In this document: positions 34,255 to 46,100 of the stretch, one piece after another
Layout of the letters: every line of letters begins with the position of its first letter
Numbering within the stretch: the first letter of the stretch is position 1
Source of the DNA: Haplosporangium gracile
Taxonomy: Eukaryota > Mortierellomycota > Mortierellomycetes > Mortierellales > Mortierellaceae
NCBI GenBank assembly: GCA_015499985.1
Contig: JAAAUF010000013.1
Coordinates: 54,362 to 118,361, forward strand
Direction of reading: 5' to 3'
DNA: 64,000 nucleotides
Notes under the pieces: generated by a model
What the model saw: only the letters and a program-made list of their open reading frames with translations
Database searches by the model: none
What the model was told of the DNA's origin: nothing
Made by a program: the position numbers and the translations under genes

Positions 34255-36134
34255 TTACTTGCCCTTGTAGACGGGCTTTCTCTTCTCACGGAAGGAAGCA
34301 AGACCTGTTGAATGAACGAAAAAGAACAGCAGCCGTTAGTATTGTGCAATAACCCCATCATTTTTTGCAGGTATTCCACATGTCAAAAAAAAATTCGTCT
34401 TACCTTCCAAGCGATCCTCAGAAGGCATAATCTGGGCGTAACAGGCCTGCTCGTACTCCAATCCAGAATCACTATGGTCACAAAAAAAAAGCAGCTATTA
34501 GATACTCGTTTTCAATTCTTAAGCTTCATCCTCCAAGTCTTTTAGCCCAAGCACACCCTCATGGTAAAGAACTTACATCTCGAACTGAGTGCCCTTGTCG
34601 ATAGCAGACTTGGCCATGCGGATAGCAAGGGGTCCCATAGGCAATATCTCGCGAGCAACCTCCAAGGCCTTGTTGTATCCTGACTCCTCAGTGACAGCAT
34701 GGTTCAAAATGCCTGTTGGTAGAGAGAAACTGAGTTAGTTAACAACTCACCTTGCGCGATGCAATCCTCCACTTTCTTCAACAGAGCCCAGTCGACATCC
34801 CATCAGCAACATACCAATATCCTTAGCAGCAGCAGAGTTCAAGATCTTAGAAGAGTAGATGAGCTCCTTGGCCTTGGGAATTCCGATCAAACGAGGCAAT
34901 CGCTGAGTACCACCAGCACTAATAACAATTAAGACAAAATGGAAGCCTTATTAATGCGCTGTAATGCAACCTGCCAACAAGAAGGAATCCAATAGCAACG
35001 ATTAGATAAGGGACGCACCCAGGGATAATGGCGAGCTTGGTCTCGACAAGACCAATCTTGACCTTCTTGTTACCACCTCCGACGCGCATATCGCAGCACA
35101 AGGCCATCTCCAAACCACCGCCGAGCGCAGCTCCATCAATGACGGCAATGGTGGGGATGGGCAAAGTCTCGAGCTCGCGGAAGCTATCTCTCAAGTTGGT
35201 TAAGAACTGTCTAACCTCGGTCATGTTCATGGTGGCACGTTCCTAAATACGTTTAGAAATAAAAAGAGTCAGTATTATTTTGGGTCGATCTGTGCGGCTA
35301 CATTCTCCCGTGACAAAACCTCCACAGGGCGTTCCGTACTCTCAAATCGGCGCCAGCGCAGAAAGCACCCTCGACCAAACTCCTGATGATAACAACGCGA
35401 GCATCGCTAAGAAACAAAATTATTTCAAAATATAGAAAGAAAACCAGTCAGCGTGCTTGTTTGTCAACAATTGCATGTGCCTGGCAAGTGAACATTAATC
35501 CTGCTACACGTTAAAGTAAACGCGAGTTTTCTGTCCCGACTCTAATTGATGTTTCCTTTCCGTTGTCCGTGTTTTTGTCTCTCTTGCTATTGATGAAGTC
35601 GAAGAAGGGCACATACTTGTCGTAACGGAGCTCCTGAAGGGCATCGCGGAACTCGCCAACAAACTTGCGAGAGAGGGCGTTAAAGGCCTTGGGCCTATTG
35701 AAGTTCAAGACAGCGATGCCTATAGAGGTTCATTGAGTGTCATTCAGAGAACAGGCAGACAAACAAGAATGTTAGACATCCATTTCAAAAGAAAGATGGT
35801 GATCGTTGTTGTCGTGATTTACCAGTCCTTGTTCCCCAAAAAAACAAAGAGCCGATGTTTTTGTGGGTGTTGTCTGATCAGGTTCTGCCTTTTCCCACCG
35901 TGGGAAAAATAAAAATAGCGGAGATTTGGTGTGTGAAAAGTGAGAGGTGAGAGTGCTGTCGGTACCTTGATCGTCGCCTGTGAGTCGCTCGAGGTAGCAT
36001 TCCTTGCCCTCGGGATGAGCAGCGGGCTGGCTGGTGGTGGCAATGAAGCGGATGCCGGAAGGGGCCGAGGGAGCGACGGTTCTGGTGAGGATGCGCTGGG
36101 GCTGGCAGCTGCGTGCGAGGAATGTGCGGAGCAT
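34255..36134 (-). CDS. AUH: Methylglutaconyl-CoA hydratase (enoyl-CoA hydratase family), mitochondrial
   Basis: Eight exons on the minus strand: 35966-36134, 35617-35719, 35340-35406, 35019-35242, 34815-34918, 34577-34712, 34404-34471 and 34255-34304, all with GT-AG ends and preserved frame, 306 residues. The first about 35 residues are Arg/Ser-rich without acids, as in a mitochondrial presequence. Crotonase marks: [11 protein letters not shown] (oxyanion hole), [13 protein letters not shown] (second oxyanion hole) and [19 protein letters not shown], whose Glu is the usual catalytic one. The [12 protein letters not shown] segment is characteristic of AUH-type hydratases of leucine breakdown, so I prefer that over a general fatty-acid hydratase. 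The protein is normal in length for the family. Confidence 0.9.
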
Positions 36135-36304
36135 GGCTGATCTGTATATATTTGGGATGAGAGAGGAGAGGGTGCGTGAGAGAAGAAACAAGAAAAGAAA
36201 GTAGTGCGGGGAGAGACGTAAAACTAGCCAAAAAAAAATCAAGGCATCTCATTGGTCAATCGCAGCCAATCCCATATCCCACACAAAACGAACAGGGAGA
36301 CCCG

Positions 36305-36521
36305 TCATCCTGTAGTAAAAAGAGACCCAAAAACCAGATTCGACTGTAATAAACGATTCCCTAAGCAACTTTACCAATTAATACAAAACTCGCATTCGTT
36401 CATAACCCTTCAAACTTACATATTCGCCCTTGCGTCCAGGCGGAGGAACGGCAAACCCGAGGGACATGAGCGACAAGATAACAATTGCTATTGTTGAGAT
36501 CTGAAAGGTGGAAGTCCCCAT
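36305..36521 (-). CDS. Putative small secreted peptide
   Basis: Two exons, 36420-36521 and 36305-36343, with a GTAAGT donor and TTACAG acceptor, give 46 residues. The start MGTSTFQISTIAIVILSLMS is a textbook signal peptide with likely cleavage near GFA/VPPPG; about 23 residues would remain. Upstream on the minus strand are an A/C-rich leader resembling other genes here and a TATA-like CATATATG at 36612-36619, about 95 bases away. The second exon is uncertain: another AG at 36309-36310 could extend the protein. No homologue is known to me. Confidence 0.4.
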
Positions 36522-36749
36522 GAATGCATGGTTGATTGGTTGGCTGGTAGGTTAGTGGTTGTTTGTTGAGGAGAAAAAGATGAATGAAAGATAATAGGTG
36601 TGCTATAGCCTCATATATGTTAAAAATACGTTCTGTCTCCACGCGTCGACTGCGCCCTCTCTGATAAATAGACAGAGAGAAAGGAATGATTAGGTTGCAA
36701 TGGCAATGCGACCTGAAACTATTCTGACTTTTAGCAGTTCAGTCATCTA

Positions 36750-38442
36750 CCATTGTTTAGTATATCTTTTGTTTGTCTGACAAATATCAACTCTCGGTTT
36801 GTCGGGATAGCTTTGGCGTGGAAGAGCGCGGAGTGGATTATGCTGGAGACAGCATGGACAGAGGTGGTAGCTGGGAGGACTTGGATGACAGGGCCTCTTT
36901 GACTCTTGATATCGAACGCTTCCTATTGCTCAAAAATGAACTTTTGTTCTTCGTGCTTGAGGGTAGCATAGATCTCAAAGACCATCATGAACCCCAAGAT
37001 GATGGAAAAGATGATCTCGGTATTGAAGACATGACGCCGCGAATTTGCTCTGCAATCGACCATAATCCATGAGGACTAGTGCACCGATGATCGCAAACTT
37101 GAGACCTAGAAGAAAGATGGCCGGGAAGAGGGCAAGGCAAACTCGACTGATCATGTTGGGCTTTTCGTTCCGGTGGAGTGAGCAGATGTAACTGAACAAA
37201 AATCACAAGCGACAGGAGGAAACCTACGATCATCTCCCACCATTAATCTTCGAATGAGGTGTCTGAATATGTGCACAGGACGAAGACCATGTTGTCAAAT
37301 GCAAAAAGATGTTGGACCTCCTTGCGAAGCGGATAAATGAAGCGGCAGAAATGATTGCTGTGTTTTTGTTATTAAGTGGGGTGCGAGAAATGAGATGAGT
37401 AGAAATAAACTTGAGGCTTTTGGATGAAGAAGAAAGGGAAACACCGACTGGGCACCACTTTATATGTTATTTTTCCCTTCTTTTTTTTTAGCCTACTCAC
37501 GACCAGTCTTTCAATAGTCTTGCTTTCATCGCACCCGATATCTCGATGAACATTCCCGAAACAAGCACCCATAGAACCTTATTTTCATTTAAGACCACTC
37601 TCACAATAGCACTCATCCTTATGGGTGCCATAACCTATAGCCTACTTGATTCCCGAACCCAAGTACAAGCACAGTGCTTTTTGATCATAAATCTTCCTTT
37701 CTCTTGTGAAGTACTGATGCTAGCATCATCATACTTTATATCTCCAGTTGATCATCCACTGAGAGTGTCTCCTCAGTGCAAAGTATTACGGTTGGGATAT
37801 GAATGTGCTTGTCATTTTGGACCGATTTGTGGCCCATGCGTATCTCAACCTTTTTGTCGACTCTAGTCACGCCAGTCGCGGTCTACTTAGATCATTGTCG
37901 TCATCGGCATCAATGACGGATGCTAAGACTTTCAGACACCCAGGAGGTCAAACCTATTCCTTCCAGGAACCATCCTCAATGAACTCAAAAACGAACAACT
38001 CGAAAATTAGTCAAATGTTAAAAATTGATGGTTGTCTCAGTTGTAGCACCAATATCTCTTTCAGCAATATTTACTTCTGTCACGTCCTGCGCATCCTTGC
38101 ATACTCGCGTGTTTTACTAAACAAAGAACTGCCCTTTTTTCATGGTTGACCAGTGGATTTTACCACAATAAGCACAAACTTCAGGGGCAACTGTCAATAG
38201 AAGTAGCATCTAGGTAGTATATATTTTTATGACACCAAATGAGAAACTACAAGGTCAATATCTGCCTCGTCGAGAGCCTTGCTAACCGCCACATCTGTCA
38301 AAGCTATGACAAAATGAATCTGCATGGTGGCGGCGGTAACACCAAGAGACAGAAGTGATACGACCAGAGCGGCAGTCGCTGCCCAAACGATAGAGTTTCG
38401 CTTGAGTATTATGGCAGTTTGTTGTTTGGTTACAGACGGCAA
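36750..38442 (-). pseudogene. Decayed multi-helix membrane protein gene
   Basis: Minus-strand pieces in gene order: 38442-38227 (MPSVTKQQTAIILKRN then a hydrophobic helix), about 37870-37740 (RLRYAWATNRSK.., broken by a stop), 37631-37501 (helix VLWVLVSGMFIEISGA), a good intron 37358-37500, then 37357 onward (HLFAFDNMVFVLC..) which meets a TAA. Past the stop the frame continues into another helix (MIVGFLLSLVIFVQ), shifts to FPAIFLLGLKFAIIGAL, and shifts again to EIIFSIILGFMMVFEIYATL. Stops and frameshifts between convincing membrane helices, with one intact intron, indicate a dead gene of about five or more helices. Family unknown. Confidence 0.45.
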
Positions 38443-38806
38443 GGGAAGGAAAATAAAAAAAAATCGGTGTACTTTTATGAATTAAAAAAAAAGGCATTTG
38501 AAAGCTTACTAATAAACAAAATAAATAAAAAAACGTTTGATGAATACTTTGCCCGGCTATAGACCTGGGGAAAAATAAACAAGATCAACCCATTGTTAAA
38601 ACCTCGGAACGAGCGCAATGGTAGACAGTGTAATTCATTGCCAGATGCCCTAGCCCCCGGTTTCCTGACTCTCGCGTCCTTGTTAATGCTGCTTGCACGC
38701 TTTTTTTTTTTTTTTTTTGGCGTTTTTTTTCCAATGACCCTTCTTCAAAACGCCATTGCCGTCAGCCATTTTTGTTATGTGGAAAAAGAGTCGATATTTA
38801 TTGTAA
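38443..38806. other. Intergenic, recombinase 3' flank
   Basis: A/T-rich with a poly(T) run (38701-38718). No terminal repeat or target-site duplication of a transposon could be identified by eye here. Confidence 0.5.
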
Positions 38807-41800
38807 TCATTCATCGCCGTCGTCATCATCGCCAGCATCGTTGGTCTCGTTACGTGCTCCACCCCTCTTTTTCGGCTTTTCGTATTCTTTCCTGTACCAC
38901 TTCACATACTTGTTGTTAGATCCCTGTGCCTCTATGCGTCTCTCTACCTTCAGAAGTGACCATTGCTCCAACTCCGACAGAGTGCCTCCTCCTGTATCCA
39001 GCATAAGACGCATGACAGACTCGATTAGGGTCTTCTTGAACTTGAAAAGTTGCACTGGAGTGTTGCCTTCCTTACCCTTCTTCGATCGCCAAGCCTTCTT
39101 ATGGTACTTGTTTAGCTGGAAGATGGATGGCGGTCGAATGATGATGGGCGGGACGGGATCTTTTCCGTAGAACCACTCCTTCCACTGATCGCGCAAAGAG
39201 GCACCTTGAGGAAGCATGGTGTAACCTTCGTGCAAACGGACTGCAACCTGGGGCGTCGCAATAAGGTTCTCCAACCAAGCGAATCTCAACTTGTCAGTGT
39301 GAAGCGCGTCAATGTCGAAGGGGTTAGGAATGCCAGATATAAGCGGATCACCTGGTCCAGGAGGCAAGAGTTGAATAGGCGTAAAGTTTGGGTTGTTTGA
39401 AGAGCTAGGGGAGCTGCTGTTACTTTGACCGTCGAGTACTTGAGTACAGGAAGGCGAGGGGGCTCTGTCTGCTGAAGAGTCAGGCGTTTCCACATCATTG
39501 TCGTTGTCACAGTTTTCAGAAGAGGAGGGGACGAGCGAGGCGACGGCATTAGCCGTAGAACTGCTGCTTCGGCCAACAGGTTGCTTGCCAAGGCGACCCA
39601 ACCTAAGGTCCTCGTCGTGCTTGTTCGCAGCAGCAATAGCTGCATCTCGTTGCGTCCTTGTTTCACGCTGTCTGGCCGAGTTCGGCGCTCGAGCCTGATT
39701 GGTATGCAGCTGTAGGGTTTGAAGTGCTTGCTGTGTGAACTGAGTCGAACGAGAGGACTGACTGGCATGAGAGGGCTGAGAAGAAGCGGACAGACCAGAG
39801 GTGGACTGGATTGAACGAGAATCTAACCCGAGTTGGGCCAGACCAACGGCCATGTTCTCCCTGGCGGAAGTTGATGCATCTACGAAGGTGTCTACAACAT
39901 CGAGGAAGAGGTTGCAGACCTCAGCGATCCTGGCTTCCGATTCCTGCAATTGTCGTCCTACAGCTTCAGACAATAAGGTTGACCAAATGTGTTGTGTATC
40001 TTTCAAGGTGCCATCCATACCGGTGAATCGTTGGTTAAGTTTTTCGAACGCCCTTGTCACCAATCCGTGAATAGTACGAATCTCGTGAGAAATGAGGGGC
40101 GTAACTGTACTGATTTTTAGGGATTGTGGTGAAACTGCAGCGGCAATGGACTTGCGCAGGTCGATCCTGAACTCGTAAAAGAGAGGGTCGTTGAAAACGG
40201 GCATGAGAAAGATATGATGCTTGCTGTAGTCGCAGAGGGGGTCAGAGTTGATATCCATGAGAACAGCGGCATCCTGCAGTACAACCTTCCGTAGGCGAGT
40301 AAGGAGAACGAAGAGGCGCAAAAGGTGGGACGAGGAAGCGTAGGCTTCTTTAGGCACATTAGGACGATTGTATGTTACGGCACTATCCATCATGATGTTC
40401 TCCGTCCACTGCATCCAGTCTTTATATGCCGGCCTCTTGAAGTAGTCTTCAATGAACGGAAAGATCTGGCGCTGGAGTTTGGCAGGAGGTATGACAGTGT
40501 TCCTTGCAAGCCAAAGTCGCTCGCCCGGCATCGTGCAGCCAGCCATTTTGAAAGCCACCCCGCTGGGAATGTGACTGAGGTAGTGGGTACTCACTCGGTC
40601 GTGCAGCCAATGACCGTGCAGAGCAATGGCGGGAATATCGGCACCAGCTTCTTGGGCATGACGTGCGCCAGCGCCTCGGTGTTCGTGTGTTGCCTTGTTG
40701 CTTGGTTTTCCGGCCAAGGCCCAAGAATTCCGAGAGGTCGTGTAATGACCGCTGTACGAGACAGGAGTGGACGGATCCCTTGAGTTAGAAAGAAGGCTGT
40801 ACTTCTTCCAGTCATCATGTGTGAAATCAGGGACGTCGGCTGGCGAGGTCTAGGATGAAAATCAAGAAAAGTAAATCGCGCTATTAAAAAATCGTATGGA
40901 AAAGAAAGTGTCGCGTTTGAAGAAGTAAGAAATTAATTGCAAGATAAAAAATCTTACCATCCACAATTCAACGAGATAAAAAGCCAAACAGCTAACGGGA
41001 CAAACCTCCACATCTTTGTTACGAACAATGACGCCATGTTGTTGCTTTCCCTCACGGCTGGTCTTGCCACGGAGCATCATCAGCACGACTCCAAACGTTA
41101 GCTGACCACTGTTGTCAAAGTTCTCAAAAGCGTGCGAAAAGATATCGGATAAAAGGGCCATTTTTGTGCTCTCTCCACGAGGCATCATGTAATGAGACCA
41201 TGAGTCAGACACCCGAGCCCTAAGACCAACAAGCCTATGCTTTCCTGATCCGCCACGCAACATGTAGTTGTGGGTCTACTTGTCCTTGAGGATCTGCTTC
41301 AAAGATGACAATCCATGGCCATCCTCGATAACAATGTTGTCGGAGTCCGTTGATGCCTTGAGCTCGGCAAGACGAAGCAGGTGTCTTGTCATTAGAGTCC
41401 TGGTCTCTGTACACCGCGGAGATGGCTCATTCTTGAGGTACACCTTTGCTGGGTTCATCTGCTGAATCAATTGAAGGTCCACGGCTGCCTTGATATACAT
41501 GTCGAGGGTGTCGTAGGCTGGGAGGGCTCCATTTGAATTATATGGTTCGTCATCGTCATCAATCTTGTCATCAGCGTTGTAATCTTGAAACGGGTTGAAA
41601 TCATCGTCGCTATCCGAAGCATCAATATCGCTATCGTCCATGATGTCGGCTGTAGCGTTACTAGATCTGGGTTTCTTGCTGGCGGCTTTCTTTGACCTTT
41701 TGCGCTTCTTGCTGCCGCCTCTGGGTCCAACACGGATAGGCTCGATGCCATTCACGGGATCCGGGACAAGAGCAGTGTTCTCGGTCATGTAGAGCACAAA

Positions 41801-42675
41801 TCGTTTGTTTTCGACGTCGTTGTTCTCGTACTTGCGACGCCTGCACCATTTCTAGAAAAGTAATAGAGCGTAAGTGAGAATGATAGAAGATAATATAAAA
41901 TAATATAAAATATTAGGCAGACACGAACCACTTCTTAATCGCGTAAGCTTACATTCCAATGCTTTTGGTACCTGGCATACAATTTCTGGGTGTTGATGGC
42001 CTGAACATCGCGACGAACGGCACCGACCTTCATCATTGCAAGGTCCTCTTCATACGCCTGTTGCAAATGCAACTCTTGTTGATATAAAGCATCTTGCATG
42101 GCCCTTTCACGCGCATCCATCTGTCGTCTGTCTCGAGAAGAAAGCGTAGGATTTGTTGCTGTAATACTGGCGTCGCCCTTCATTTCTCCTCGACCCCTTC
42201 CTTGTTTTTCAGCTTCTTGTTCAATCTGGTGCCGCTCCAGGATTGCCTTAATCTCATCCTGTTTTTCTAGAAGCTGTTTCTGAGCCGAGACTTGATATTC
42301 CCGTTGCTGGATCTTGAGAACCTTTTTGCGAAAGGCTTGACTGGCGGTAGAATCGACTGGCACTTCTTTATCAGCAGTAACTAAGCTCATACCAGTAGCA
42401 ATATCCTCCATATTGTCGATTAGAATCCAACTAGGGACCTCATCCTCGAGAGCGTCTTTATGAGTACAAGCAGGAGGAAAGATGATAAAGGAAGTAGAAG
42501 TAAGCTGATCAGGAACTCGTTATGGTAGAAATGCAATCGTTCGTTCAAAGCAGACCAAGGCGAACAAAAAGGTCTCTAAAAAAAAATAAAGATATTTACC
42601 AGGAATGGACCCTGACTTTGAATCGCTTTGAGAGGGAAGAGGACCTGAACTCAGCCATCCTTGTCGGTTATCCAT
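38807..42675 (-). CDS. Crypton/Ndc10-like tyrosine recombinase with GCR1-type C-terminus, one in-frame TAG
   Basis: Four exons on the minus strand, 42600-42675, 41953-42455, 40958-41851 and 38807-40849, make 1171 codons in one frame except for a TAG at 41276-41278 (codon 385). The first 190 residues are a long charged helix. KWCRRRKYENNDVENKRFVL resembles the core-binding start of Crypton/Ndc10 recombinases. After the TAG come the catalytic marks: Arg of MPRGES (about codon 418), CPVSCLAFYL, HEHRGAGARHA (546-549), HGHW and Tyr of THYLSHIP (581). The end (WKEWFYGKDPVPP.., about 1040-1140) resembles the GCR1_C DNA-binding domain. Cryptons integrate by such enzymes and Ndc10 is a domesticated relative. 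The TAG limits the product to 384 residues unless it is read through; a second start exists at 41263 (codon 390). Confidence 0.65.
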
Positions 42676-43165
42676 ACCGACGGTGATGGTGTTGGGTCAG
42701 TTGAGCTCGGGCGAGAGAATACCCAGTCTGAAAGCGGGGAAGAACGTTGGGAGGTTGGAAGAAGGTGTGATGGTGATTGCGGACCGTAAAATAAAGAATA
42801 ACGGGGGCCTTGTCTTCTGGATGTAGAAATGAGAGTGTTGGGCAGCTGACAGCTGTAATTATTAATGAAGTTGAGGTTGATGAGGGAACTGTTGTTGAGG
42901 TAGGGTTGGGAAGAGGGTAATGGAGGGTAATGGGTGAATGAGAGGAAGAAAAGAACAGAAAAAGGTTATGAAAGTGAGACGGCAAGATGGTGGAAGTGAG
43001 CGTATGCAAAAAGGTAAACTAAAAATCTGCCACCTAGCTCTAGTATGCTAATTCCGTGTGGAAAAAAGCAAGGGTTAGGTCATGTGGGTCACATTTCCTT
43101 ATATTTTTAGAATAAAAAGAAAGACGTCTAAATGAATAGGAAAAAAATTAAGATTACAAAGGATC
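42676..43165. other. Intergenic between recombinase 5' end and S28 peptidase 3' end
   Basis: About 490 bases. Purine-rich sequence before 43010 reads as a pyrimidine leader for the recombinase gene. No element recognised. Confidence 0.5.
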
Positions 43166-46100
43166 TCAGACGGCGCGCTGCTGTCGCCGCTCCAAAGCCC
43201 GCTGCAGCCGCCGATTATCAATCTCGATCCACCTCACAAAAGTCTTCAAAACATGCTCCCGTTCCGCCCGCAACTTTACAGAATTATGATCATCCAACTC
43301 GTACAGGATATCCTGACAGTGACTGGCGTCCGAGATGATTCGCATCACTGTTCGGTCGCCGTACTCGTCCTCCCCAATCCTGTTATTACCCTTGCCTTCA
43401 AGTGTCGTTCCTTCGTCTTCTTCTGACTGCTCGTCGTTCTCTTTCTCTGACTCATCAACTTCGACCTTGACCTCGACGATGACGACAGTCGAGCTGTCAG
43501 ATCCAGATGCGCTATCCTCACCGACAACGTCCTCGTCTTGGTCAGATAGTTTGGGTTGTGACAGAGTAATACCAATGCCTTCTTGTCCTCTTGGGCTTGG
43601 AGGGGGAGGAAGGCTAGATTGGCATGAGTCGACTGGGGATCGGATGCAGGCTGGATCCTTGGGTTGACGTTTATGGTTGTGGTGCTGAAAATGGTGTTTG
43701 CGGTGATAATGATGTTGATGTTTGCGTGGATGGTGACGGCGACGATGGTGATGATGATAATGGCGATGATGTTTGTCTTTACGATGGCTGTGCAAGTCAC
43801 GGTGCAAGGTCGAGGCAGTTGTCGCGCCGGTTGTCGATTCTGGTAATTTCACCACCACCACTGAATCCTCGTCCCAGTTATCCTCAACAGCATTCTGAGG
43901 CATCACGTGTCCAATGATAGACTCTCCTCCTTGTCCAACCTCAACTGACGTTGGTAGTGTTGCCTCCAGTGCTTCCGCAGACTCAAGGGGAACCGCCAGG
44001 GCCACAGAATCCTGCTTTGGGCTCATCCTCTTCCTGCCCCGCTTCTTGTCACCAGTTCCAGCACTCCTACTGTTACTGCCGCTGTCGCTCTCGACCCTTG
44101 GCCGACTCAAGAACTCGAGGGCTCTCGAGCTGGCCAAGGTAAGCTCCTTCCATGGGTCCTTCTCGCCAATGGTAAAATAATACCGTCCACCCGGATGATC
44201 AATCAGCCAGTCGTCAAGTTTCGATGCTATCTGGGAAGGCCCACTCTGAGCTGTAACCACAGTGGCCTCCTTGCCCTTCTGCTCAACAATAGCTCCCTCT
44301 GCAAAGGTTTCTGACCCAGAGGTAGGAGAAGCATCATTAGCAGCAAAATACGACGCTGTTGTTCCTGGTGATGTTGTGGTGGTGATGGTCAAAGACGCAG
44401 TAAAGTGGATTTCTTCAGATCTGGAATTATTGCGGTCGTTGTGGTTGTTGTTGAGACCGCTCTCGATGCTGATGTCTTGGTCTTCGCTTCCAGAAGGGTA
44501 ACACGGGTCCTGTGCAATCTCCCAGCCATGGAATTTGATGTTGACGTTGGTCTCGACGTCTGGGTAGCCCATCAACAGGATGTCATCGCGTTTTTCGTGC
44601 TTCCGTTGCTGAGTTGCTCCTGGGTTGGTGGCAACGCACTGTTGGGTATCGCCTGGAGGTCCTCCTGGCGAGTGCCCTACCAGGCCACTGGACTTATCGA
44701 CATCCTCCACTGCTTCTACAGGATTCGAATCGGGAGTTCTCACGATGGTGGTCTCCTTGGAGGAGGAGGATGTGGAGGAGGAGGAAGAAGAAGGCCTGGT
44801 GATGGAATTACGAGCGGGTGGATGGGTGGAACTGAAATAGAACTGACATTCCTGCCAGGCGGCCTCAAGTGTGAGCAATCGGGAGAACACGCTCTCGCTC
44901 CTTTGTGCCTCGTCAGCGTAGCATCTGCAGGGAAGACAAGTTGATTCTGCTGTTGATCCTGTTGATCCTGCTTTTCTTGTTGAAGTTAAGGTTATTGGTG
45001 TTGAGGTTGAGGCCGGTGGGAGCGTTGAGTCTGGTGGATGTGAAGAAGAGGATCTTTCACAAAGAGGATCTGGAAGAGTCGTGGAAAAAGAAGTTCTGTC
45101 CGTGTCTGAGATTAAGGGGCATGTCGCGTTGGAGCTCTGTTCAATGGCTGTGGCGTCCCTTTTAATGAAATTGGTCGTCGTGTCGAGGGGCCAAAGAGGA
45201 GAAGATCTGGCAAGAGAAGGGCAACAACACGTCGAAGGGTGTGCAGTCTGGAGGTAACCCAGCTCACTACACGTCTGCCAGAGCCATGCCATCCCCGCCA
45301 AATTCTGAACAGACGTCGGGTCCAAATCCGAGGGCTGAAGGTCCTCCTGTTTGGTCGGAGTTAAGTCCTGCTGATCCTTAAACCATGACGCGAGGGCTTG
45401 AGTGTATCGCAGAGACTTAAGCTGACTCCGCAGGTTGCTGTTGCTGTTGCTGCCGTTGTTGCTGTTTGACAAAGATCTGCTCTCCATCCCTGCAAGGTCG
45501 TCGACTTTGGCGAGATCCATGGCGTCACAGAGAATGTCAACGGCTGTCCGTGCAGGTTGAACGGTTATCGGGGTCACGACGGCGTTGTATTGGACTGCAC
45601 TGGCGACTGTCCACCATACCCATCCGGCAGCGTGAAACTCTTCACCTTCGGCTGCATACTCGCGTGCGAAATCGGGACTGAACCAGGATAGGACGCGTAA
45701 TTTGGTTGCCCGTCGACTCGCCTTGTCATAGTCGCTGACGATTGGCATCGGATTCGTCGCTGTTGCTGCTGATGCCGCAAACTCGTCAAAGTCGCTGGTT
45801 TCTGCCACCATTTGTCCTCGCTCCTGCCCTGCCAAAGTTGATACTATCGAACCTGCTGAGTTGGTTGTATTTTGTTGTCTGATCAACTGATCGACAGCAG
45901 CCATCTGCTGCATGAACCCGTCAGTCATTTGAAGCGCGCCATCCAAAAAATCGCGCGCCATCCCCAACTGCGTCGAGCATTTGTCTCCCAAAATATCAAT
46001 CTGAGAAGTACTGTACTCGAAAAAGTCCAACACCGACCGAACAGGCGCTGAAGACGCAAACGCAGCAAAAACCTTGGAGGGGTACCGCTGTCGAGTCCAC

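Noticed and set aside
37546..38149. Plus-strand frames with hydrophobic stretches (MNIPETS.. and MNVLVILDRF..)
   Set aside because: They overlap the minus-strand membrane-protein remnant, which has ordered helices and a good intron. The plus-strand frames cannot be joined into a gene.
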